Of a stretch of DNA of 13,771 nucleotides, positions 7,639 through 13,771 are shown in pieces. This DNA comes from a bacterium. Its GTDB lineage: Bacteria; Desulfobacterota_D; UBA1144. The position numbers and the translations under genes are program-made. Position 1 is the first letter of the stretch, and every line of letters starts with the position of its first letter. The DNA is taken from assembly GCA_002697665.2 (NCBI GenBank), contig NZXA02000008.1:17413-31183 (forward strand), given 5' to 3'. The notes under the pieces were generated by a model. It was not told where the DNA came from. It ran no database searches and saw only the letters and a list, made by a program, of their open reading frames with translations.

Positions 7639-7943
7639 ATCAATTTAATCTGTAAATTAAAAAGATATTGAAACTCTTTATCATTAATAGGGATAATTTT
7701 ATTATTAATATTTGACCTCTTACCAATTTCTATCATTTTATTTAATTCATCAGACTTATAATCTTCTACAGTCAAAGAATTGATAGCTGTTGCTTCTGAG
7801 AAATTTTCTAACCATTTTCTTTTATCTGTAAATCTATATTCATTTGTTAGTCTTGAATAAAGAAATAAATATGAGTCACAATAAATAAAAATATCCTGGA
7901 GGCTATCTGCTTTTTTTGACTTAATTAGCTTATAGATCAACAT
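7635..7943 (-). CDS. Hypothetical protein, 102 residues
   Basis: An open frame of 102 codons with ATG at 7943, the only minus-strand gene right of the divergent spacer. I do not recognise a family. The composition is mixed: acidic, basic and hydrophobic residues with several aromatic ones, no signal peptide and no clear membrane segment, so a small soluble protein is likely. A run of tyrosines and leucines lies at about 21-31 and a WLENF element at about 44-48. Its stop overlaps the efp stop in the shared string TTAA at 7635-7638, so the two genes converge with no terminator between them. It diverges from prs across 43 bases. Without this ORF the 348 bases between efp and prs would be empty, unlike the rest of this dense window, which supports it being real. 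It could still be a decaying gene. Confidence 0.6.
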   Translation of the reverse strand: MLIYKLIKSKKADSLQDIFIYCDSYLFLYSRLTNEYRFTDKRKWLENFSEATAINSLTVEDYKSDELNKMIEIGKRSNINNKIIPINDKEFQYLFNLQIKLI

Positions 7944-7986
7944 AGTATAAATTTACTTTGATAATTTAATATTTTACAATCATATT

Positions 7987-8928
7987 GTGAACAACATAAA
8001 AATATTCTCTGGGACATCTAATATTCCATTAGCGGAAGCAATCTGTAAAAAACTTAGAACTAAGCTAGGTGGTCTGGATATAAAAAGATTTAGTGATGGA
8101 GAAATTTTTGTGGAGGTAAATGAAAGCGTCAGAGGCAGCGACTGTTTTGTTGTACAATCAACAAGTAGTCCGGTTAATGAAAACTTATTAGAATTATTTG
8201 TAATTGTAGATGCATTAAAAAGAGCCGCCGCCAAAAAAGTATACGCAGTAATACCATATTTTGGGTATTCAAGACAAGATCGTAAGGTAAGTGACAGGTC
8301 CCCTATCACTGCAAAGTTGATTTGTGATTTGTTAGTAAAATCTGGAATTGAGGAAGTTATACTGATGGATATTCACTCAGGTCAAATACAAGGTTTTTTT
8401 GATGTCCCAGTTGATCATCTTTATGCAGCGCCTATTGCAAGACAATATTTTACTAAAAAATATAAAAAAGACTTGATAATAGCATCCCCTGATGCGGGAG
8501 GAATGGAGCGAGCTAGAAGATTTGCAAAAAAATTTGGAGATCTCGATTTGGTTGTGACTGACAAAAGGAGACCGAAACCCAATGTTTCGGAAATTACAAA
8601 TGTTATAGGAAATGTCAAAAATAAACATGTTTTATTAATTGATGACATGATTGACACAGGGGGCACGGCTGCTAAATCGGCTGCTGCTTTAGTTAAATCA
8701 GGAGCAAAATCTGTATCAATGTTTTGCTCACATGGTGTTTTGTCTGGTGCAGCATTGGAAATTATTAATAAGTCCCATATTGATGAACTTGTAATTACTG
8801 ATACAATAAATAACCAAAGTAAATTAGAGAAGGTAAAAAAAATCAGGGTTTTGAGTGTTTCTAATTTGATAGCAAAAGCTATAAAAAGAATTATTGATAA
8901 GAAATCCATTAGCGATTTATTTTTATAG
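7987..8928 (+). CDS. prs: Ribose-phosphate pyrophosphokinase (PRPP synthase)
   Basis: 313 residues from a GTG start, matching class I PRPP synthases (E. coli 315). It transfers pyrophosphate from ATP to ribose 5-phosphate to make PRPP for purines, pyrimidines, NAD, histidine and tryptophan. Visible motifs are FSGTSN at about 7-12, the ATP-binding FGYSRQDRK at about 92-100, the metal-binding DIHSGQIQGFF at about 128-138 (His130), the flexible-loop region KRRPKPN at about 193-199, and the PRPP/ribose-phosphate loop LLIDDMIDTGGT at about 216-227. The GTG is chosen because the frame gives the normal N-terminus there; no Shine-Dalgarno is visible upstream. It heads the plus-strand block with rplY, pth, hppA, ychF and rpsF. 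No tRNA or ispE is seen just upstream, although those are common neighbours in related bacteria. Confidence 0.98.
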   Translation: MNNIKIFSGTSNIPLAEAICKKLRTKLGGLDIKRFSDGEIFVEVNESVRGSDCFVVQSTSSPVNENLLELFVIVDALKRAAAKKVYAVIPYFGYSRQDRKVSDRSPITAKLICDLLVKSGIEEVILMDIHSGQIQGFFDVPVDHLYAAPIARQYFTKKYKKDLIIASPDAGGMERARRFAKKFGDLDLVVTDKRRPKPNVSEITNVIGNVKNKHVLLIDDMIDTGGTAAKSAAALVKSGAKSVSMFCSHGVLSGAALEIINKSHIDELVITDTINNQSKLEKVKKIRVLSVSNLIAKAIKRIIDKKSISDLFL

Positions 8929-8938
8929 GAGTTAAAGA

Positions 8939-9589
8939 ATGATTACAGTTGAGTTGGAGGTTTTTAAAAGAGAATCTTTAGGAAAACAGGCAAATAAAAA
9001 GTATAGAAAAGATGGTTTTGTACCTGCTGTTATATATGGAAAAAATAAAGAAAATTTAAATATCTTGATTGATCCAATAAAACTAAAAAAACTTTTAAAA
9101 AATGAAGCTGGTGAAAATACTATAATAGAGATGAAATTAGATAAATCTGATTTAAAGAAGAATGTACTCCTTAAAGATGCACACCTCGATACTCTAACAA
9201 GTGATCCATTACACCTTGATTTTTATGAAATTACAGATGGTGTAGATGTTAAAGTTTCTTCTCCTTTGCTATTTGAGGGAAAACCCGAAGGTGTGAAAAA
9301 TGGTGGAGTAATTCAAACCCTTTCTAATGAGATCAAAATAAAATGCTTACCAACTAATATTCCCAATGTAATAGAAATTAATATTTCAGATTTAAATATT
9401 GGCGATACTTTAAGAGTAAAAGATATAAAGCCTATGGATGGCATAGAGATTCTTTCCAACCCTGAAAGTACAATAATTAGTATTCTTGCTCCGAGACTTG
9501 TTGTTGAAACAGCGACAACCGATACTGATGAAAGTTCTGAATCTGTGTCAGATGATAATTCTGAGCAAGAGAAAAATACAGAGGGTTAA
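8939..9589 (+). CDS. rplY: Ribosomal protein L25, long CTC form
   Basis: 216 residues, the two-domain CTC/TL5 type rather than the 94-residue E. coli form. It binds 5S rRNA in the central protuberance of the 50S subunit. The N-terminal 5S-binding domain covers about 1-92, with the GFVPAVIYGKN element at about 26-36 and HLDFYEI at about 92-98. The beta-rich C-terminal domain covers about 100-186 and includes EGKPEGVKNGGV at about 112-123. A very acidic, serine-rich tail follows from about 190, which is common in this form in Deltaproteobacteria and relatives. AGGAG at 8927-8931 overlaps the prs stop and lies seven bases before the ATG, so translation is likely coupled to prs. Confidence 0.97.
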   Translation: MITVELEVFKRESLGKQANKKYRKDGFVPAVIYGKNKENLNILIDPIKLKKLLKNEAGENTIIEMKLDKSDLKKNVLLKDAHLDTLTSDPLHLDFYEITDGVDVKVSSPLLFEGKPEGVKNGGVIQTLSNEIKIKCLPTNIPNVIEINISDLNIGDTLRVKDIKPMDGIEILSNPESTIISILAPRLVVETATTDTDESSESVSDDNSEQEKNTEG

Positions 9590-9605
9590 TAATTAAAAGT
9601 TTAGT

Positions 9606-10181
9606 GTGAAAAATTTTTTAATAGCTGGATTGGGAAATCCAGGAGATAAATATAAAAATAATAGACACAATATAGGGTTCCAAATTATTGATACCTATCT
9701 AACTTTTTTTAGCCAAAATAAATTGATTGATAAATTTGATTCAGAATATACTTCAATAAATTTTAAAGAAAATAAACTCCATATAATAAAACCAAAAACA
9801 TTTATGAATGAAAGCGGAATAGCAGTTAATAAATGTATAAATTTTTTCAAAATACCTTTAGAAAATTTAATTGTAATTTATGATGAAATGGATTTATCTC
9901 CTGGAAATATAAAAATAAAATTTGGCGGTGGCTCAGCTGGACATAATGGAATAAAATCAATTATAAATTGCCTGGGTTCTGAAAAGTTTACTAGAGTTAG
10001 AATTGGAATTGGAAAGCCTGTAAATAAAGAAAAAATTAGCTCATACGTTCTGTCAAACTTTACCAATGATGAATTAAATTTATTCAATGAAATAAAAACA
10101 AATATTAAATATATTATCGAGGATTTGGTATTAGAGGGTTTACCATTTGCAATGAATAAATTTAACAGTAAAATTCAATAA
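9606..10181 (+). CDS. pth: Peptidyl-tRNA hydrolase
   Basis: 191 residues (E. coli 194). The enzyme releases peptides from prematurely dissociated peptidyl-tRNA and so recycles tRNA. The start is a GTG at 9606, giving the standard opening with AGLGNPG at about 7-13. Family catalytic and binding residues are all seen at near-identical numbering to E. coli: Asn11, His21 (in NNRHNIGF), Asn68 (in TFMNESG), Asp93 (in IYDEMDL), His113 and Asn114 (in GGGSAGHNGIKS). It follows rplY after 16 bases and precedes hppA by 28 bases. No good Shine-Dalgarno is present, which suggests that it depends on ribosomes arriving from rplY. The rplY-pth pair is a widespread arrangement. Confidence 0.97.
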   Translation: MKNFLIAGLGNPGDKYKNNRHNIGFQIIDTYLTFFSQNKLIDKFDSEYTSINFKENKLHIIKPKTFMNESGIAVNKCINFFKIPLENLIVIYDEMDLSPGNIKIKFGGGSAGHNGIKSIINCLGSEKFTRVRIGIGKPVNKEKISSYVLSNFTNDELNLFNEIKTNIKYIIEDLVLEGLPFAMNKFNSKIQ

Positions 10182-10198
10182 ACATTATTAAAAATTCA

Positions 10199-10206
10199 AG
10201 GAGGAT
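10199..10206 (+). promoter_or_regulatory. Strong ribosome binding site of hppA
   Basis: The string AAGGAGGA lies three bases before the ATG at 10210 (about six bases from the GGAGG core centre to the start). It is among the strongest Shine-Dalgarno matches in the window, in contrast to pth, efp and prs, which lack one, and suggests high translation of the pyrophosphatase independently of pth. Confidence 0.75.
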
Positions 10207-10209
10207 ATC

Positions 10210-12255
10210 ATGGATTTATCAACAAAGTTTGTTGCTTTTGGTGGACTTATTTTAGCCGTACTGGGCTTAATTTATGCGCAAGTAACTTACTGGAACATAA
10301 GGTCATTACCGAGGGGTAATGATACGCAAAGAAAACTTGGTGTCACAATTTATAATGGTGCCATGTCTTTCATCAAACAAGAATATAGATATATAGTTAT
10401 ATTTGTAGTTGTAGTTGGTGCACTATTATTTTATTTCTTAGGCCAACAGACTGCTTTATGCTATTTTGCTGGTGCAATTCTTTCTATGACATGTGGTTGG
10501 GCAGGAATGACATCTGCATGTATTGCTAACTCTAGAACAGCTGAAGCGGCTAACACTTCTGGTCAAGGGTCAGCTTTAACAACTGCCTTCAAAGGTGGTA
10601 GTGTAATGGGATTTTCTGTAGCTAGCTTGGGGATTCTAGGTGTAAGTGGAGCCTTTACAATATATTTTGTATTAAATGGGGTAAATGACATGAACTTAGC
10701 AAGCTTTGCAACTAATATTGGTGGTTTTGCAATGGGTGCAAGCTCGGTTGCCCTTTTTGCTAGAGTTGGTGGTGGAATTTATACAAAAGCTGCTGATGTT
10801 GGAGCCGATCTAGTTGGTAAAGTTGAGGCTGGTATACCTGAAGATGATCCTAGAAATCCTGCAACTATTGCAGATAATGTTGGTGATAATGTTGGTGATG
10901 TAGCTGGAATGGGCGCCGACTTGTTTGAGTCCTATGTTGGGAGTGTAATTGCAACAATAGTGATTGCATCAGGACTAGGGATGGCTACAAATCAAACTTT
11001 GGCTATGTATTCATTTCCAATAATTTTGATTATTGTAGGGACTATAGCCTCTTATATTGGAACAAAAGTTGTAGATATTTTAAAAGATTCTGAACCATCA
11101 GGTGTTTTAAGGAAAGCATCTCTGACAGCAGGAATACTTTTTTTAGTATTTGCATATTTTTCTTTAAATGCCGTGGGTGGAAGTGTAGGAATTGACTCTT
11201 CACTACTGACTAATATTTTTATTTGTTCAATAATAGGTCTTTTCTCAGGATCACTAATAGGTGGTATTACAGAATATTATACCTCTGGCAAACCAGTTTC
11301 TGATATTGCTGATGCATCGGAAAAAGGTGGAGTTGCTACTAATATTATTAGTGGCTTATCAATTGGAATGTTAAGTACCGCTTTACCAATTCTTGTAATA
11401 GTTATTGCAATATTTTCATCATATCAATTTGCAGATCTATATGGAATCGGTATTGCAGCTGTGAGCATGCTTGCAACTATTGGTATTACAATGTCTGTTG
11501 ATGCGTACGGTCCGATAGCTGATAATGCTGGTGGTATTGCTGAAATGGCTGGATTAGATCCTAAAGTAAGAGTAATAACTGATAAATTAGATAGCTTAGG
11601 TAATACAACTGCCGCTATTGGTAAAGGTTTTGCTATTGGTTCAGCAGCCTTAACATCTTTGACACTTTTTGTTGCTTTTGCTGCAGCAGCCAAAATTAAT
11701 TCGGTTAATTTGCTGGAATACAAAGTTGTTTGCGGGCTTCTACTTGGAGGAATGGTACCTTATTTATTTGGTGCTTTAACAATGGGGGCAGTAGGAAGAT
11801 CAGCAGAAAAAATGGTTCAAGAAGTAAGAAGGCAATTCAAAGAAATAGCTGGAATCATGGAAGGGAAAGCTGAGCCAGATTATGCATCCTGTATTAAAAT
11901 TAGTACTGATGCATCTTTAAAAGAAATGGTTTTGCCTGGTATTCTTGCAGTTGTTTGTCCTATAGTTGTTGGATTTGCATTAGGTCCTGCGGGCTTAGCC
12001 TCATTTTTAGGTGGTGCTCTTATTTCAGGAATTACATTAGCATTAATGATGGCTAATTCTGGTGGAGCATGGGACAATGCAAAAAAATATATTGAAGAAG
12101 GAAATAAAGGTGGAAAAGGATCTGAAGCTCATAAGGCAGCCGTTGTAGGCGATACAATTGGTGACCCATTTAAAGATACTTCTGGTCCTGCTATGAACAT
12201 ATTGATCAAACTTATGACAATAGTTTCACTTGTAGTTGCACCAATATTTCTATAA
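10210..12255 (+). CDS. hppA: Membrane-bound ion-pumping pyrophosphatase, K+-dependent type
   Basis: 681 residues with about 16 membrane segments, the usual size for prokaryotic members. It couples hydrolysis of pyrophosphate to export of H+ or Na+. Substrate-binding motifs are intact: [11 protein letters not shown] at about 196-206, the aspartate-rich DNVGDNVGD at about 222-230, and [12 protein letters not shown] at about 431-442; a further acidic cluster lies near the C-terminus ([15 protein letters not shown] at about 649-663). The motif [10 protein letters not shown] at about 464-473 has Ala where K+-independent enzymes have Lys, which marks the K+-dependent subclass. That subclass contains both H+ and Na+ pumps, so the ion is not settled here. 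It sits between pth and ychF with a strong Shine-Dalgarno sequence, and ychF starts at the very next base. Co-location with prs, which feeds pyrophosphate-yielding reactions, is suggestive only. Confidence 0.97.
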   Translation: MDLSTKFVAFGGLILAVLGLIYAQVTYWNIRSLPRGNDTQRKLGVTIYNGAMSFIKQEYRYIVIFVVVVGALLFYFLGQQTALCYFAGAILSMTCGWAGMTSACIANSRTAEAANTSGQGSALTTAFKGGSVMGFSVASLGILGVSGAFTIYFVLNGVNDMNLASFATNIGGFAMGASSVALFARVGGGIYTKAADVGADLVGKVEAGIPEDDPRNPATIADNVGDNVGDVAGMGADLFESYVGSVIATIVIASGLGMATNQTLAMYSFPIILIIVGTIASYIGTKVVDILKDSEPSGVLRKASLTAGILFLVFAYFSLNAVGGSVGIDSSLLTNIFICSIIGLFSGSLIGGITEYYTSGKPVSDIADASEKGGVATNIISGLSIGMLSTALPILVIVIAIFSSYQFADLYGIGIAAVSMLATIGITMSVDAYGPIADNAGGIAEMAGLDPKVRVITDKLDSLGNTTAAIGKGFAIGSAALTSLTLFVAFAAAAKINSVNLLEYKVVCGLLLGGMVPYLFGALTMGAVGRSAEKMVQEVRRQFKEIAGIMEGKAEPDYASCIKISTDASLKEMVLPGILAVVCPIVVGFALGPAGLASFLGGALISGITLALMMANSGGAWDNAKKYIEEGNKGGKGSEAHKAAVVGDTIGDPFKDTSGPAMNILIKLMTIVSLVVAPIFL

Positions 12256-13344
12256 ATGAGTTCTCTTAGCTGCGGTATTGTTGGGTTACCGAACGTTGGA
12301 AAATCAACAATTTTTTCGGCCCTAACAAACGCCGCAGCAGAATCAGGCAATTTCCCTTTTACAACTATTGACCCTAATATTGCAATTGTTGATGTTCCCG
12401 ATAAAAGACTAGATCATCTTGAAGAGGTATATAAACCAAAAAGTAAGATTCATACTTCTTTAAAATTTGTAGATATTGCAGGATTAGTTAAAGGTGCGAG
12501 TGAAGGTGAGGGGCTGGGAAACAAATTTTTAGGCAACATAAGGGAAGTTGATGCTATTGCTCATGTTTTGCGATGCTTTGAAGATGATGTTACTCACGTC
12601 TTTAATTCAGTGGATCCTATTCGTGACATGGAAGTTATAAATTTAGAATTGTGTTATAGCGATATACAAATTCTTGAAAAAAGAGTCATAAAATTGGAGA
12701 AAAATAAAAAAAATGGTGATAAAGATTCTATTCTCGAGTATGAACTTGTGGAAACACTAATGAATACATTAAATAAAGGAAAGAGAATAAATATAAGTGA
12801 TTTTGACAATTCTCAAAAAAGGATAATTACTAATTTAAATTTAATATCCTCAAAACCTGTAATATACGTATTAAACTTAGGTGATAACCAAATTGATACT
12901 TTGAAAATTGAGGAATTAAAAAAAATAATAAAGTCAGAAGGAGAAACTTTTGTTGAAATATATGGACTATTAGAAAATGAAATAAGAGATCTTGAAAATA
13001 CTGAAAAACAAATGTTTTTAAGTGAATACAATATTAAAAAAACCGGGCTAGATCTTTTAATCAATAAAGCATATGAGTATCTAAATTTAATAACATTTTA
13101 TACAGCTGGTCCAAAAGAATGTAGGGCATGGAGTATAATAAATCAATCTAAAGCACCTGTAGCTGCAGGTAAAATTCACTCAGATTTTCAAAAAGGTTTT
13201 ATTAAAGCAGAAGTAATAAAATATTCTGATTTTATTAGTGCAGGAAGCGAAGATGAGGCAAAAAAGCTCGGTTATCTCAAATCTGAGGGAAAAGATTATA
13301 TAGTAGAGGATGGAGATATGATTCACTTTAGGTATAATGTTTGA
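12256..13344 (+). CDS. ychF: YchF/OLA1 redox-related P-loop ATPase
   Basis: 362 residues (E. coli 363). YchF belongs to the Obg-related translation-factor NTPases but prefers ATP; it binds ribosomes and is linked to stress responses. The P-loop GLPNVGKST is at about 10-18, followed by the switch region and [16 protein letters not shown] at about 73-88. His114 matches the catalytic histidine position in E. coli. The G4 position reads NLGD at about 207-210; the family usually has NxxE. A coiled-coil region lies at about 130-165. The C-terminal TGS domain starts near 275 with [12 protein letters not shown] and [13 protein letters not shown] and ends in HFRYNV. The ATG abuts the hppA stop with no spacer and no Shine-Dalgarno of its own beyond hppA coding sequence, so it is likely translated by re-initiation. 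Confidence 0.97.
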   Translation: MSSLSCGIVGLPNVGKSTIFSALTNAAAESGNFPFTTIDPNIAIVDVPDKRLDHLEEVYKPKSKIHTSLKFVDIAGLVKGASEGEGLGNKFLGNIREVDAIAHVLRCFEDDVTHVFNSVDPIRDMEVINLELCYSDIQILEKRVIKLEKNKKNGDKDSILEYELVETLMNTLNKGKRINISDFDNSQKRIITNLNLISSKPVIYVLNLGDNQIDTLKIEELKKIIKSEGETFVEIYGLLENEIRDLENTEKQMFLSEYNIKKTGLDLLINKAYEYLNLITFYTAGPKECRAWSIINQSKAPVAAGKIHSDFQKGFIKAEVIKYSDFISAGSEDEAKKLGYLKSEGKDYIVEDGDMIHFRYNV

Positions 13345-13345
13345 A

Positions 13346-13396
13346 ACCTGTTGCCATCATATTTGGCCAGCAGACCATAACAGGAGGTCATAGAAT
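13346..13396 (+). promoter_or_regulatory. rpsF leader hairpin, candidate S6:S18 autoregulatory site
   Basis: The 52 bases between ychF and rpsF can form a hairpin in which 13348-13356 pairs with 13364-13373: nine pairs including one G-U, with a single bulged C at 13368 and a seven-base loop. Alternative pairings cover the Shine-Dalgarno AGGAGGT (13382-13388): CCTGTT at 13347-13352 pairs perfectly with AACAGG at 13379-13384, and GACC at 13373-13376 can pair with GGTC at 13386-13389. The first alternative excludes the outer part of the main hairpin. Many bacteria regulate rpsF-rpsR by S6:S18 binding to a structured leader, so this is a reasonable candidate. I do not see the CCG triplet I would expect in the bulge. 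There is no T-run, so it is not a terminator. Confidence 0.5.
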
Positions 13397-13687
13397 ATGA
13401 CTAATAACTATGAGATTTTATTCATAGTTCCAAAGAGTATTGATGCCAGTCAATATAGTGAGCTTTCAGATAAAATAACTACAACAATTAAAGATAAATT
13501 CAATTCCGAATTATCTAAATTTGAAAAATGGGCTGAAAGAAAATTGGCATATACAATTAACAACCATTCTGATGGAACTTACTATATTATTGAAACTAAG
13601 TGTAATGCTGAGTGTATTAACGAAATTGAAAAAATATTAAGCTTTGAAAAAGCTAGTGTATTAAGATTTTTAATTGATAAAAAATAA
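13397..13687 (+). CDS. rpsF: 30S ribosomal protein S6
   Basis: 96 residues, the normal size for S6, with one ferredoxin-like domain. S6 pairs with S18 on the platform of the 30S subunit. The opening NNYEILFIVPKSID matches the first strand of the family. FEKWAERKLAYTI at about 42-54 corresponds to the conserved W..R.LAY.I element, GTYYIIE at about 60-66 is the next strand, and VLRFLIDKK at the end matches the final strand. AGGAGGT at 13382-13388 lies eight bases before the ATG at 13397 and lies within a foldable leader. The next ORF, probably rpsR, begins nine bases after the stop. Glutamate-rich extensions seen in some S6 proteins are absent. Confidence 0.97.
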   Translation: MTNNYEILFIVPKSIDASQYSELSDKITTTIKDKFNSELSKFEKWAERKLAYTINNHSDGTYYIIETKCNAECINEIEKILSFEKASVLRFLIDKK

Positions 13688-13696
13688 GGAGTTATC

Positions 13697-13771
13697 ATGG
13701 CAGAAAGAAAAGAATATGACAGAAGAAAACAACCCAGAAAAAAGCCGTCTAAACTTTTAGAAGGAAATGTA
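13697..13771 (+). CDS. rpsR: Probable 30S ribosomal protein S18, N-terminal part (cut by window edge)
   Basis: The ATG at 13697 opens exactly 25 codons before the window ends. AAGGAG at 13686-13691 is a good Shine-Dalgarno sequence. The visible peptide is very basic, with arginine and lysine in about ten of the first 20 residues (KEYDRRKQPRKK at 5-16), ending in LLEGNV. Position directly after rpsF and the basic N-terminus fit S18, which binds 16S rRNA with S6. The RRxK.C.FC/F stretch typical of many S18 N-termini is not visible; PSKLLEGN stands where it would be. The diagnostic core (IDYKD...LR.F) lies beyond the edge, so the call depends mainly on gene order. Another basic protein is possible but less likely. 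Confidence 0.75.
   Translation, partial: MAERKEYDRRKQPRKKPSKLLEGNV

Noticed and set aside
7976..7988. ACAAT-CAT-ATTGT inverted repeat covering the prs GTG start
   Set aside because: A five-pair A/T-rich stem with a three-base loop is expected often by chance in DNA this AT-rich, and nothing else supports an operator or hairpin.
8421..8909. Long open frame of 162 codons on the strand opposite prs
   Set aside because: It lies wholly inside prs, whose protein is strongly conserved along this stretch. The opposite frame resembles no family and is best explained as a by-product of prs codon use.
11424..11723. Open frame of 99 codons antisense to hppA
   Set aside because: It mirrors conserved pyrophosphatase coding sequence and gives an alanine/proline/isoleucine-rich peptide with no recognisable feature.
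13346..13390. rpsF leader hairpin as a ychF transcription terminator
   Set aside because: No T-run follows the stem, and the sequence leads directly into a strong Shine-Dalgarno sequence and rpsF.
1..13771. Defence island, CRISPR array, prophage or insertion sequence
   Set aside because: All recognisable genes are housekeeping ones, no direct repeat array or transposase was seen, and no abrupt change in composition was noticed.

Overview
This is a chromosomal, core-genome window from an AT-rich bacterium. The gene set looks like a low-GC relative of the Deltaproteobacteria. The run prs, rplY (CTC type with an acidic tail), pth, ychF, rpsF, rpsR and the cluster mreB-mreC-mreD-mrdA-rodA are both familiar from that broad group. 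A marine AT-rich lineage of the Desulfobacterota, SAR324, Dadabacteria or Nitrospinota kind would fit, but I cannot place it more precisely without phylogeny. I see no rRNA, tRNA, insertion sequence, phage gene, CRISPR array or defence system. Coding density is very high, and no gene-free stretch exceeds about 60 bases.

The left part (1-5935) is all on the minus strand and reads right to left. It starts with an exported protein of unknown function (5935-4472), followed by the rod-shape elongasome: mreB, mreC, mreD, mrdA (PBP2) and the first 146 codons of rodA. Junctions from mreB onward are a 2-base gap or overlaps of 8, 37 and 14 bases, so this is one tightly coupled operon that makes the side-wall peptidoglycan machine. 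The unknown first gene carries four degenerate beta-rich modules of about 80-90 residues.

A 57-base divergent spacer (5936-5992) separates this operon from a plus-strand group: a GYD-domain protein, a previously uncalled 57-residue single-pass membrane ORF, a stand-alone precorrin-2 dehydrogenase (siroheme pathway) and elongation factor P. The first three overlap (8 bases, then 4 bases), and efp follows after 11 bases. EF-P has glutamine where the usual modified lysine 34 lies. A minus-strand orphan ORF of 102 codons (7943-7635) converges on efp, and their stop codons overlap.

The right part (7987-13771) is plus strand: prs (PRPP synthase), rplY (ribosomal protein L25), pth (peptidyl-tRNA hydrolase), hppA (membrane pyrophosphatase, K+-dependent signature), ychF (abutting hppA with no spacer), rpsF (S6) and the start of a probable rpsR (S18). 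This block joins nucleotide precursor supply, pyrophosphate energy recovery and translation. The 52-base rpsF leader folds into a bulged hairpin with competing folds that cover the Shine-Dalgarno sequence, consistent with S6:S18 autoregulation.

No clearly novel multi-gene system is visible. The most unusual points are the EF-P loop, the exported repeat protein heading the mre operon, the small overlapping membrane ORF and the rpsF leader.
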